A DNA stretch of 64,000 nt from Paroedura picta (Eukaryota > Chordata > Lepidosauria > Squamata > Gekkonidae). The notes beneath the pieces are model-generated. The model saw only the letters and a program-made list of their open reading frames with translations. It was not told the DNA's origin and made no database searches. Below are positions 39,008-49,140 of this stretch, piece after piece (positions within the stretch are counted from its first letter, which is position 1; the number at the start of each line of letters is the position of its first letter). Location of the stretch: positions 5,354,501 to 5,418,500 of the forward strand of contig NC_135386.1 of the NCBI RefSeq assembly GCF_049243985.1, read 5' to 3'. Made by a program: the position numbers and the translations under genes.

Positions 39008-39633
39008 CTAGAAAAAGAAAGGGGAAAAAAAAGAGAGAGGGCAACTGTAAGAGCAAAATCCTATTTATAAAAGCACGCGCTGCTCCCTAAAATAGGAACC
39101 CAATGGCTGCGATTTCAGTTCTCCAGCAGATTGATCGGTTCAGATGCAACCGTTTGCATTCTGGGAGAAGCTCGAACATGTGGGGCACACCCCTGGCCCC
39201 CAATTGGCCCCTCCTGTCTCATCAAGGGATCGTCTCTGTTCCTCCATAGCCCAGAACTTCTGCCTTGGGATGCTTGGTGTCCATCTACAAGAGCTTCACC
39301 ATAAGAAGCTCTGAAATAAAACAGCAAATTCCTCAAGGCAGAAGATTTAACCATGCTTGCTTGCTTATTTATTATGAGGTTTTTAGGCCACCCCGCTCCA
39401 AAAATGGCCCTGGGGTGGCTCACACCAGGGTATAAAACATGTCCAATACAGATTCAAGTCAAGCAAACTTTAGGCTAAAACAATGCTAAAATTCTTACTG
39501 TAATCGCTCCATAAAACGAGCCAGGCTTGCCAAGTCTAAAGACCTTCTGTGTGGTCTGGCTCAAGATGGGGAGCTCACAACTGGGTGGTAACCTCAGATG
39601 CAGGGTAGGTGGGGGTCCATTTAGATGTTAGAG

Positions 39634-39767
39634 CAGGGGTAGTCAAACTGCGGCCCTCCAGATGTCCATGGACTACAATTCCCATGAACAATTCCCAAAT
39701 GCTGGCAGGGGGCTCCTGGGAATTGTAGTCCATGGACATCTGGAGGGCCGCAGTTTGACTACCCCTG
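39634..39767. mobile_element. Palindromic hAT MITE, complete reference copy
   Basis: The 134-bp palindrome has ends CAGGGGTAGTCAAACTGCGG and its inverse, ending GACTACCCCTG. A perfect 8-bp duplication TGTTAGAG flanks it (39626-39633 and 39768-39775). It is the best-preserved copy and is noncoding. Confidence 0.95.
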
Positions 39768-41407
39768 TGTTAGAGGCTCAGGCCTGGAAGTCAACCAAAT
39801 CCTTGGTGGAAGAAGGCCATCTTGCAGGCCTTCCAACCTTGTGACTTCTTAAAGGTTGTTTTCTATTTGCTTCTCTGTCAAGGGAATGTTATGCTTCGGT
39901 CCTAAAGGGAAACCAAGTGGCAAGTCAACTTGGAAACCATTCGAGAGAGGATTGTCAGCATTCTGGGCGTGTTGTTCCAGCCACTTCCTGGCCTTTCTTT
40001 CACTTCATTTATTCGCTTTATATACTGGCTTTCTTCCCAATGGGGACCCCAAAGGGACTTCCGTTTTTCTCCCCTCCTCTGGCTGGAGGAGAAAGTTCGA
40101 GTTCGAAAACTTACCCTCCCAAGTCTCCAGGAATCCCCCAACCCAGAGCTGCCGACCCCCGGGGTCCTGACTTACAGCTTACATTGTGATTCGGGACGTA
40201 CCTGGCTCACAGTATAGTCACGAGAGCATGTTGCTGTTCAGCCCGACAAAAATCTTTACGCGGCTTGGAGCATAATCTTCAGGGAAGCCTAATTGGCCGG
40301 CTGGGTGCCCAGGGGCCGCATCACCTTAGAATGCGCGGGGCTCATGGAACCCGGCTGGCTGTGAGAACACAATGCAGGGCGAGCACACGCCAGAGGCCAC
40401 GACCAGGAGGATGGAGGGTCGGCTTTACGGTGGACTTGCTTTGCTTTGGCCGGTTAAAGCCGTAAGTAGGAACGGAGCAACCCAGAAAGCCTTTGGAGTT
40501 TTCTAACCGACTACTGCAGCGTTATTACCTATAAAACTATGTGTATTGTAATTGGAGAGAATTTCCTTTATTTTTACAGTAAAAGGTTAGACCGAGGATT
40601 CCCAACCGGGGTTCCTGGGAACCTTGGGTTACCCAAGAGGGGTTACGTGGCCTTTCGCAGAAGAACAGATGGCCGCAGACATCACTAGATGTCCCTGGAG
40701 TCTTGCTCTACAGGCCCAGTCTCTTTCTCCACCATCGAAACAGTAAATGTTTTCAACACTTTCGCACCTACTTCTCTGAGGAGCATGGCAGAGGTTCCTC
40801 CACGATCAAGAAGCTGAAAAATGCTGGATCTGACCCTTGTCACCATACAGATGACAGAGGCCTCTCAAACTGAGTTCATTTAACATCCTCCCCCCACTCT
40901 CCTCTCCAATGGGAACCCAAAATGACCAATATCACATCGCCACTGCTCTGTTTTATGCTCACAAAACTCACCCTGTGAGGTAGGCTAGGTTGAGAGGGCA
41001 GGACTGCAATCTACAGTGGCAGAAAGAGGTGTGAAAAATGCCTACAGTCTGGTTAATTCGGCTTCCTTGAATCCTGCTACACTGAAACCACCAGAACTGG
41101 CCGAGGAAGGGTTCTACTCAGTTGGGTGTTTTCAGATCTGAACGTACCAAGAGTCACCTTGGGGGCGGAGGCACCTTTCCCAGCCCGCACCAAGGCTCCA
41201 GCCTACCTGAGAGTATGAAAGGCAGCCCAATCCTAGGGGGGGGGTTGTTCACTGGTGAGTCACAATACACCTTCCAGGCAAGCAAAAACACTGTGGGGAC
41301 AATCTTGGCTCAACCAGTCAAGGTTGCATACACTTGGTTGATTCGATTCCAAGGACAGTGCCTGGCATTTTCACCTTCTGGCGCGTAATAGTGACTTCTG
41401 ATGAAAA

Positions 41408-41758
41408 GGAATAGGAGAAGAGTTGGTTTTTATACTCTGCTTTCTGCTACTCAAAGGAGTCCCAAGGCAGCTTTCAATCGCCTTCCCTTTCTCTCCTCAC
41501 AACAGGAACCCTGTGAGACTGAGAGAGCTTTGAGAGAGTTGTGACTAGCCGAAGGGCACCCAGCAGGCCTTGTGTCTCTTAAAGTGGCTCACAATCGCCT
41601 TCCCTTCCTCTCCCCATGTAAGGTAGGCAGGGCTGAGAGAGCTTTGAGAGAACAATGTCTGTTCCAAGGTCACCCAGCAGGCTGCATGGGGGGGGGGGGA
41701 GGAGTGGGAAATCAAACCTGGTCCGCTGCTCTTTGCCACTACACCAAGCTGGCTCTCA
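41408..41758 (-). mobile_element. tRNA-headed SINE with duplicated body
   Basis: In reversed orientation, two body segments follow each other (CACCCAGCAGGCCTTGTG and CACCCAGCAGGCTGCATG), then the head (TTGCCACTACACCAAGCTGG). The tail is at the left (GGTTTTTATACTCTGC). Confidence 0.65.
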
Positions 41759-41816
41759 ATAGACCTGGGTGTGGGGAAAGGAGAAGTTAACTAGTCCAAA
41801 GCCATGCTCATTCTAG

Positions 41817-41872
41817 TCTCATGGGAATTGTAGTCCATGAACACCTGGAGGACCACAGGTTGACTACCCCTG
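41817..41872. mobile_element. Half copy of palindromic hAT MITE
   Basis: This is the right arm only, GGGAATTGTAGTCCATGAAC to GGTTGACTACCCCTG. Confidence 0.7.
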
Positions 41873-41904
41873 GCCTAGATCACCATCAACTGTCTAGCCT
41901 CCAG

Positions 41905-42045
41905 GCCTGGTGTAGTGGTTAAGAGTAGCGGCTTCTAATCTCCTCCACGTGCAACCAGTTGGGTTAGTGATAGTTCTCTCAGAGCCTCACAGAGCAGTTC
42001 TTCCAGAACTCTCTCACTCACCTACCTCACAGGGCGTGTTGTGGG
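41905..42045 (+). mobile_element. tRNA-headed SINE fragment
   Basis: The plus-strand head reads CTGGTGTAGTGGTTAAGAGT, AGCGGCTTCTAATCTCCTCC, followed by a partial body. It is 3'-incomplete. Confidence 0.65.
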
Positions 42046-42199
42046 GAACAATGGCTTGAGGATCAGATTATTGTGACTAACAGTTGTGGCACGCCAGTCA
42101 TAGAGAGCCCAGAGAGGTGTCTTGCTATATGTTCAACTGGCATGTCCATATGAAAACACTGAGATTCTGTATGGCTCCTAGTTTGCACCACAGAAAAAT

Positions 42200-42378
42200 T
42201 ATGGGATCTCTGTAGGCTTTTCAAGGCAAGAGACCTTCAGAGGTGGTTTGGCATTGCCTGTCACCTCATCATGATGCTGGTATTCCGTGGGGGTCTCCCA
42301 TCCAAATGCTAGCCAGGTCACATCCTGCTTAGCTTCCAAGATCTGATGAGACTGGGCTAGCCTGGGTTATCCACCACA
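42200..42378 (-). mobile_element. 5S rRNA-derived SINE
   Basis: On the minus strand the head reads AGTCTCATCAGATCTTGGAA, GCTAAGCAGGATGTGACC and ATTTGGATGGGAGACC, matching 5S rRNA. The body includes GGCAATGCCAAACCACCTCT and CTTGCCTTGAAAAGCC. It is the cleanest 5S-type head in the window. Confidence 0.8.
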
Positions 42379-42634
42379 CTACTGCGCAACACTACGCTGC
42401 TTTAATGCTCGATCTAGGTTAACACTGAGCATTGCTCAACAGAGACTGTACTGACTGACACAATGCACTGGTCAGGTGTGTCTACAAGTGGCAGGCCTGG
42501 CCATGCAGTGGAAGAGTCGCAAAATGTGAAGAGGGACGTGAGCAGGGGTTCTGCAACAAGAACACGGACCAAGCATAAGAAGTCACGAGGATCCTACTGG
42601 AACATGCAAAGCGCACAACCAAAAGGGTGGAAAG

Positions 42635-42902
42635 AAGAAGAAGAGTTGTTTCTTATATGCTGCTCTTCTCTACCCAAGGAGTCTCAAAGCGGCTTACAAT
42701 CCCCTTCCCTTTCCTCTCCCCACAACAGACACCCTGTGGGGTGGGTGAGGCTGAGGGAGCCCTGATATTCGGTCAGAACAGCTTTATCAGTGCCGTGGCG
42801 AGCCCAAGGTCACCCAGCTGGCTGCATGTGGGGGAGCGAGGAATCAAACCCGGCTCACCAGATTACAAGTCCGCGCTCCTAACCACTACACCAAACTGGC
42901 TG
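42635..42902 (-). mobile_element. tRNA-headed SINE, nearly full length
   Basis: The reversed copy shows CTTATATGCTGCTCTTCTCT, AAGCGGCTTACAATCCCC, GGTCACCCAGCTGGCTGCAT and the head ATCAAACCCGGCTCACCAGA, CACTACACCAAACTGGCTG. Confidence 0.75.
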
Positions 42903-43549
42903 ACTGCTTCCCTACCTGAAAAGAGCACAAACCACGGTCACCTGGCACTGACCACCAGCCCCCCCCCCAAAACGACTCCACATATTTTGAATAAATCTGC
43001 ATAGTTTAACCACCTATTTGCAGATCAGTCACCAGCCGAAGGTGGTTGCCATGGAAGCGGTTCGCAGTTGTGCCCACGCGTTGGCGCTGAGAAGCTAAAC
43101 AAGTAGGTGGCAGCAGGAAGAGTTGAACCCAGAGAGCGCCAAGGAACCACAGGGAGGCTGTTCGCCTGCCTCGAGTTCTCCGGCACTGAGACATCAGGCC
43201 GGTCAGGAACACGCCCGCTTCAAATTTGCACTTTCAGCCTGATCGAGAAGATGTTTCCCGTGGAACGAAAAACGCAATGTGTGACCTGGGTTGAGCCTTT
43301 CCATGGCAAACCCTCTGGACTCCGGGGCCTCTAAAGAGCCCCCAAGGTCATAGGAGTCAAGCCAAAGTAGAAAGGCTAACAACGCCTTGTCCCGAGAAAT
43401 GTTCAGAGCCGAAAGGCAGACGAAAACTGAAGCTTCAGCTGCTTATGCTGGATTTATTCCTTGTTCCCCAAAATTCCTGAGACAGAACACAAGGAACTGA
43501 ATATGGAGAACACCTATTCTGTGATGCACGGAAATTAGGGGGAAACCAA

Positions 43550-43727
43550 CTAAAGCTATTTCAGCCTGATTTGAATCCAGAAGCACCTTGAGGACCAACA
43601 AGATGTGAGGTAGAAGCTTTCGAGAGGCAAAGATACCTGACAAAGGGAGCTTTGACTCTTGAGAACTTTTCGCCTGGACATCTTGTTGGTCTCGCAACCA
43701 AATTTAGCTATTCTACTGCAGACCTCG
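43550..43727. mobile_element. Fold-back element with long inverted arms
   Basis: The left arm (TTTGAATCCAGAAGCACC, GAGGACCAACAAGATGTG) is mirrored by the right arm (GACATCTTGTTGGTCTCGCA, CCAAATTTAGCTATTCTACT). The centre has AGCTTTCGAGAGGCAAAG and its partial inverse. No coding sequence. Confidence 0.6.
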
Positions 43728-43772
43728 GAAGCCCAGGTGATTTCAGTTTCTCTACAAACCCTCATAATTAAA

Positions 43773-43794
43773 GGAAGGAAGGAAGGAAGGAAAG
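43773..43794. repeat. GGAA tetranucleotide repeat
   Basis: About five AAGG units in a row. Confidence 0.8.
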
Positions 43795-44767
43795 GTCAGT
43801 TAGCATCAAGGCACATGGCATTTTTGCACCCACTGAATCTTCCAGTCTGTCTTAAAGGGCAGCTTATGGGAAAGAACAATGCAGAAGGCCATTCTAGGAG
43901 GCTACGAAGACACAAATGACGAGCCAGTCGTTAACTTATAAAGCTAAACAAAGCTGGCCAAACATGCTTCTGGACACGGACACCACCCAAGAGCCTTTGG
44001 AAAAGGGCTGGCTAGAAACATAATGCTATATAAAATAAATAAAAGAGTCAAACAGCAGTAGCCACATCTGGAGCACCCCTATGCCATGCTAGGGTGGGCA
44101 GTCCCCTGTTAATGGAAAGCAAGCCAGTACCTGGATAGTTTCGGATGGCTGATTGTCATATCCTAGAATGTATTTCCTGGGCACCAATGCGAGACAGGGA
44201 CCGCAACTCCCCTGCTGCCAAAAAACACATGCGCTTGGGAAAGTCGCCATCCGGGCAACCCTGAAATCCGTACATTCTCACTGGTTGCACACTGAAGCTG
44301 AACCTCAACAAGAAGAGTTGCCAGATCCCATAAATTCTTAGACGTTGCCAGCCACAACATGACGTTTGTGGCTGGAAGGGAAATATTTCAGACCTCAGTC
44401 GAAGGCAGCGGCAGCCCCCCAAGACCTCCAGACGGGCAAGGAGATTCCACCTGCAGTCTGTTCGCCCAGCTGGGTGAGGATAAAATGGTCTTTGATCCAA
44501 ACTGAGTCCCCTTATTAGACTGGGACAAACTGAGGAAGTATTCTAGAATGTTAGGGCAAAGATCTATGAACCCGCCACAGGGGAAAAATCAATACCGACA
44601 GACCTCAAGTTGCATTCTTTATGGCATGTAATTATGTTCCACCCAAATCGACGTGGCTTGCGCTCGCTTAAATGGGCAAAAACATCAAGCCATTACTAAT
44701 GATCATGGCTTTTGCATGTGAAGGTTGAGACCGGTCCAAAATAACTTTGGCCCCAAAACTTCAAATC

Positions 44768-45036
44768 TGGGCTTTCTCAACCTGGGTCTTCTTGACGGCC
44801 CTGGAAGGGTTTCCTGATTGGGTGGGAGTTAATTAATTTGTTAAACGTTTAGTGGGTGATGTAACCATATATGGCCATGTCGTCCTACCCACGCCTCCTC
44901 AAATGGCCAACAATGGGCCTGGAGGGGGTGGGAAGGGGAAGGGCCCTGGGGGGGCATGTCCTAAGCTTCTGGGGATTCTTGAAGCCTGAAGACTCCTTCA
45001 GAGGTTTCTCAATAGTAACGAAGTTGAGACAGGCTG
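44768..45036. mobile_element. hAT-type non-autonomous element
   Basis: Left end TGGGCTTTCTCAACC and right end GTTGAGACAGGCTG are imperfect inverted repeats. Flanks TTCAAATC and CTCTAATC match at six of eight bases. No transposase seen. Confidence 0.5.
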
Positions 45037-45740
45037 CTCTAATCATGTGCTCTAGTACCAGATAAAACTGTGGCTCATGTCCCATCCCCAGCCCCACATC
45101 AATCTTACAGACCTAAAAACTGAGAAACAGGCTGAGATTCTTTCGGCTCCAAGACCATTTGTGGATACATAGTCAAGCTCTGTATCAGACATGCATGAGC
45201 ATCCGTGTACCAACAGATGGAAGACTATACTATAGATCTGCGATACCAAACAGGGAGCTGCCGTATACAATAAGAGAGGACCAGCAGAGTACATACACAG
45301 CGGTTACTCACAGGAGCCAAGCGGTTACTCACAGGAACCTGGCCACAAACAGTGCTTTATCATATGGTTCCTTTTGCTCATCCATTCCGGTTTGATAATT
45401 TAGATCTCAGATAAGCCAGCACATCTGCACACTGCTCAGTGCTGCCTATAGGAGTCCGGGAGTCACGACTGAAATACAAACATGCTTCATATTACTTCTG
45501 AGTATGTATTCATACTGTGGAACACGATGTAGTACTGGAGCGCAAGTTCCTTCTGCACCACAGTCGGATAAGCTCGGGGCAAAGTTCACCACTGAAGAAA
45601 GTTTCGAAGTGTGTGAAAACCGTTTATCTTGTACGGCTTCCAAGAATGGTTTCCCCACCCCCACAACCGCCCAGCCCTGAATGTGCCTTTGCAGTAGACC
45701 CTGCGACAGATTTATTTCCAAGTTTATTTGTGCCGTAGAT

Positions 45741-45876
45741 CAGGGGTAGTCAACCTGTGATCCTCCAGATGTCCATGGACTACAATTCCCATGAGACCCT
45801 GCCAGCGTTTGCTGGCAGGGACTAATAGGAATTGTAGTCCATGGACATCTGGAGGACCACAGGTTGACTACCCCTA
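45741..45876. mobile_element. Palindromic hAT MITE, complete
   Basis: A 136-bp palindrome from CAGGGGTAGTCAACCTG to GGTTGACTACCCCTA. Flanks CCGTAGAT (45733-45740) and CCTTAGAT (45877-45884) are a target duplication with one mismatch. Confidence 0.9.
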
Positions 45877-45995
45877 CCTTAGATAGCAGCCGCTCAAACA
45901 CAGAACTCTAATTCGCCAGACACAAGTTTCAATGTCCGAGGGGGCCAGGTGCAGTTTGAACATGCAACAGCATCAGTGCAGTGCAGTGGTTAGAG

Positions 45996-46408
45996 CAGGG
46001 ATTCCCAATCAGACTCTCGGGGGTCCACAGGCACTTCAGAGGGGGTCTGCAGCCTTTCCCCTCCTCTCCCAATGTACTCAGCCACCAGCTAGGGAACTGG
46101 CTGCTTCCATAGCTTTCCCTCACCTTTCCCAAGCATGAGTTCTCTTGTGGCTTCTGTGCCTGGGAGAGGGCCCAGTCTGCACGCCTACTCCCACCCTCGG
46201 CCACCTCCTGTCTCTTCCCTCCTCAGTCCTCCTCGAGCCTCCCTATTAATGCAGGTGACGACACTTCCGGGGGACATGTCACTTCCGGGGGATGTGACAA
46301 AGAGGCATGGCTGGGAGGTGTAGCCCACTGACATCACTTCCAAAGCTCCTTGAAACTTGGTAAATTATTTCAGGGGCTCCTCCACGGACAAAAGGTTCAA
46401 AATGGCTG
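45996..46408. mobile_element. hAT-type non-autonomous element
   Basis: The left end CAGGGATTCCCAATC and right end GGTTCAAAATGGCTG are flanked by GGTTAGAG (45988-45995) and GGTTACAG (46409-46416), seven of eight matching. It belongs to the same family as 33656-34005. Noncoding. Confidence 0.7.
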
Positions 46409-47439
46409 GGTTACAGTGCGGGGCTGAGATGGGGAAAGATGGAAAGTTAGCCCGCCAACCCTGGCGACCATGGCCAGCCCCCAGTCTTCCAACCTAACCT
46501 GCTACACAAGGGTGTTGTGAAAACACCAGGCGCGGAAGGGAGAGAAGAAAGAAACTGCATATAACAAAACCTTTTAGAACATCCGAGTCCCTTGATCCCT
46601 CAGGACCAGTAAAAAGCCAGATGTGGAAGCTAAGCCAGCCAGATGCACAACAGAATTCAAGCCTCAGCTTGACTCTCCAGGTACAAGCCACAGTAATAAA
46701 AAATACTGCTGAGTATTACAAATCATCAAAGCCCACTGTTGAAACAAAGCAGCCCAGAGGCCAACAGCAAAGAGGAAGTAGAATGACCTCCAAGTTCCTT
46801 TGCTGTAGCTACATCCTTAATCGTTCCGCTTGGCTTCTGATGAGAAGAGGCAAAGTTTATGCCTATTACGATGGCGCTAAAAGGAGTGCTCCGGAACACC
46901 TTTTAAACTTTCAGCCTTTAAGAGGGTCGCATTCACGCAAACAAACTGAAAGTCAACAAGAGGCTTGATGCAAACAGAGAATCCCACCCCCAGAATCTAA
47001 ATCACCTTTTTCAGATATGGTCCATTATGTTCTCGTATTACAGGCTAAATTGACTGATACTAAGCTGCACATAAACGGCCTGTGGAACTTGGTGCCAGAA
47101 GCAGCATTGCCAGATTTCACTCCAGGGATTACACTGGCTAGTAACCCTGACAGATAGGTGTACAGTTCCTATTTAGGAACTTTTTTTCGAATCACAGAGG
47201 AGCCCTGACTCAAAGGCACAACGTCTGCTTGGCAGGCTCCAGCTAAAAAGATCAGTCAGCAGGAGACGCCAGGGACCTTAGTCTGACCCTGTGAAGAGTG
47301 TCTGCCAGCCAGAGTAGGCAATGCTGATCTGACTCAGCCAGCTCAGTGTAGGGGACTAGAGTGTCCAATGATAATTGGGTCTGAATCTGCTCTCTGCCAG
47401 GGTGACCTTACCTTAATCAGCATACCTTATCTGTATCTT

Positions 47440-47515
47440 TTCCTGTTCTCTGTAAACCGCCCTGAGCCTTCGAGGAAGGGCGGTATATAAATATAATAAA
47501 TAAATAAATCAGCCT
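47440..47515 (+). mobile_element. LINE/SINE 3' tail
   Basis: TAAACCGCCCTGAGCCTTCG then GGAAGGGCGGTATATAAAT and an AAAT-type repeat form the typical tail hairpin region of a squamate retroposon. The upstream part (about 47280-47350) looks like its degraded body. Confidence 0.55.
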
Positions 47516-47969
47516 AGCCTACTTCACAGCGCTGCTGTGAGGACAGAATGGCAAAACAAAGTTGTAGCCCACTTTGAGTGCACCCCACGGTGGGAAAAGC
47601 AGGGTATAAGTAAATAAAAATTGTGGAGGCACCCCCTAATACACTGGAGAACTTGTGTGTTATACTCAGCAGCTGCCAGGTTTCTGCAGAACTGAAGGCT
47701 TTGAAGGGTGGCAAAGTGTCATGTTCATCTTCCCAAAACTGGCCCTGATCCCCCACATGTAAGGCTGCCAGGTCCCCCTGGATGAGGAGGTAAGGGATGC
47801 CAGATCCAGAAAGGAATTGTACTTTTGTCTGTCAGATTTACCAGTCCCTGGAGCTAAATCTGGTGTGGCATGAAGTCCCACAGGCTGGGAATCTCCTGGA
47901 AATTGGGGGGTGTGTGTGTGGAGCCTGGGGACCTCAGTGGGGTGCAATGCCAGGTTGGATTCCACACAC

Positions 47970-48420
47970 CTCTACATGCAGCCAGCTGGGTGACCCTGGG
48001 CCAGTCCCAGTTATCTCAGAGCTCCCTCAGCCTCACAGGGTGTCTCTCGTGGGGAGATTTGTCAGCTGCTATGAGACTCCTTTAGGTACTGAAAACCAGG
48101 ATGTAAAAACCACCTCCTCTCCTCCAAAGCAACCCTTTTCTCCAGGGGAACGGATCTCTGCGGTCAAGCTATAACGCCAGGGGATCCCCGATCCCTCCTG
48201 GAGCCTGGTATCCCATCCCACAGAGCTTTCTCCCCACCTCGGGTAGCCAGGTCCAGCATGGGAAACTTCTGGAGATTTGGGGATGGCCCCTGGGGGAGAT
48301 GGAAACCTCAGTGGGGTACGAGGCCACAGAGCCCACCCTCCAAAGCACCCACTTTCTCCAAGGGGGGGGGCTGATCTCCGTAGCCTGGAGAGGAGCTGTC
48401 ATTCCGGGGGATCCCCAGGC
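47970..48420. mobile_element. SINE fragment and unclassified repeat pair
   Basis: The left part (to about 48115) is a plus-strand tRNA-SINE body (GCAGCCAGCTGGGTGACC). The remainder holds two copies of another squamate repeat: CTCCAAAGCAACCCTTTTCT with CCAGGGGAACGGATCTCTG, then CTCCAAAGCACCCACTTTCT with GGAGAGGAGCTGTCATTCC. The same repeat occurs at 59440-59590 and 59815-59990. It ends where the CpG island begins. Confidence 0.5.
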
Positions 48421-48429
48421 CCCGCCTGG

Positions 48430-49140
48430 AGGTTGGCCTCCCTCTCCCGGCAGAAGCCAGAGGCCGGAGCCGGCGGCGAGGCGAAACCGGACTTACTTGC
48501 CGAGCGTCCCCCGGTCAGCGGCGCGTCCTCCGCCGCTCGCAGCTCCGCAGCGCTTTCCTGGCGTGCCTCGATCGGGGGCCGGGGGAACGGGTGGCCACGG
48601 GGAGCGAGTTCGCGAAGACCTGCAGGCCGCCCGGGAGACTCCGTGGCGCGGGCTCGGGCATGGCTGGGCGGCGGCGGGCGATTTGGGGCGCGGGGGGGAA
48701 GCAAGGCGGCCTTTCAACGCGCCCCTCTGCTTCGGCTCAGGCGACACGCGTGTCCTCCCTTCACACGAGCACCAAAGCGCGGCGGCGAGTCAGAGCATGG
48801 CGCGGTCCCCCTGCGTCCCTCGGGGCGCGGCCCATGGAAACCCGCTCCGCCTCCGAGGCGACCGCGACGCCGATCCGGAGCAAGGGCCGCTTCTCCCGGC
48901 AAGATGGGGCTCGGGCCGCGGACCCCACGCCCGCGATCGCGCTCTGACGGGAGGAGCAGGGAAGAGAAAGGAGAGGGAGAGCGACCCGGAAGGGCTCCCA
49001 GGGGGCACGCCCCCACACCAGCCGGCGCCCTATAGGACGCGCGCCTGCCGGCCCTCCACTCCGTCACGGGAACGTTTCCGGTTCAGGGCCGCCACGGAGG
49101 CGCCCTAGCAACCGCGTTCGGTTGCTAGGCGGAAGTGGGC
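48430..49140 (-). promoter_or_regulatory. CSNK1G1: CpG-island promoter, probable CSNK1G1 first exon
   Basis: About 700 bp of G+C-rich, CpG-dense sequence lies just right of the repeat-rich intron. On the minus strand a strong donor GGCAA/GTAAGT at 48497/48496 would end an untranslated exon 1. No other gene starts here: PCLAF begins 7 kb further right on the same strand. The right flank carries an RFX-like palindrome and an ETS-type site. Transcription start is not determined. Confidence 0.7.
49104..49129. promoter_or_regulatory. RFX/X-box-like palindrome
   Basis: CCTAGCAACCG and its exact complement CGGTTGCTAGG face each other across four bases, giving two X-box half sites (GTTGC). An ETS-type core GCGGAAGTG follows at 49129-49137. 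The position at the edge of the CSNK1G1 CpG island fits a promoter element. Confidence 0.6.

Larger units (their letters stand above)
39008..48496 (-). other. CSNK1G1: CSNK1G1 intron 1 (predicted)
   Basis: This is a 9.5-kb presumed first intron with no recognised coding sequence. It contains two complete palindromic MITEs with target duplications (39634, 45741), a half MITE (41817), two non-palindromic hAT-type elements (44768, 45996) plus a weaker one (about 40593-40826), several tRNA-SINEs, a reversed 5S-SINE (42200-42378) and a fold-back element (43550-43727). Confidence 0.6.

Noticed and set aside
48277-49108. Long plus-strand open frames of 252-269 codons in the CpG island
   Set aside because: The translations are Arg/Pro/Gly/Ala-rich low-complexity sequence expected from GC-rich DNA, and the frames start in repeat sequence.
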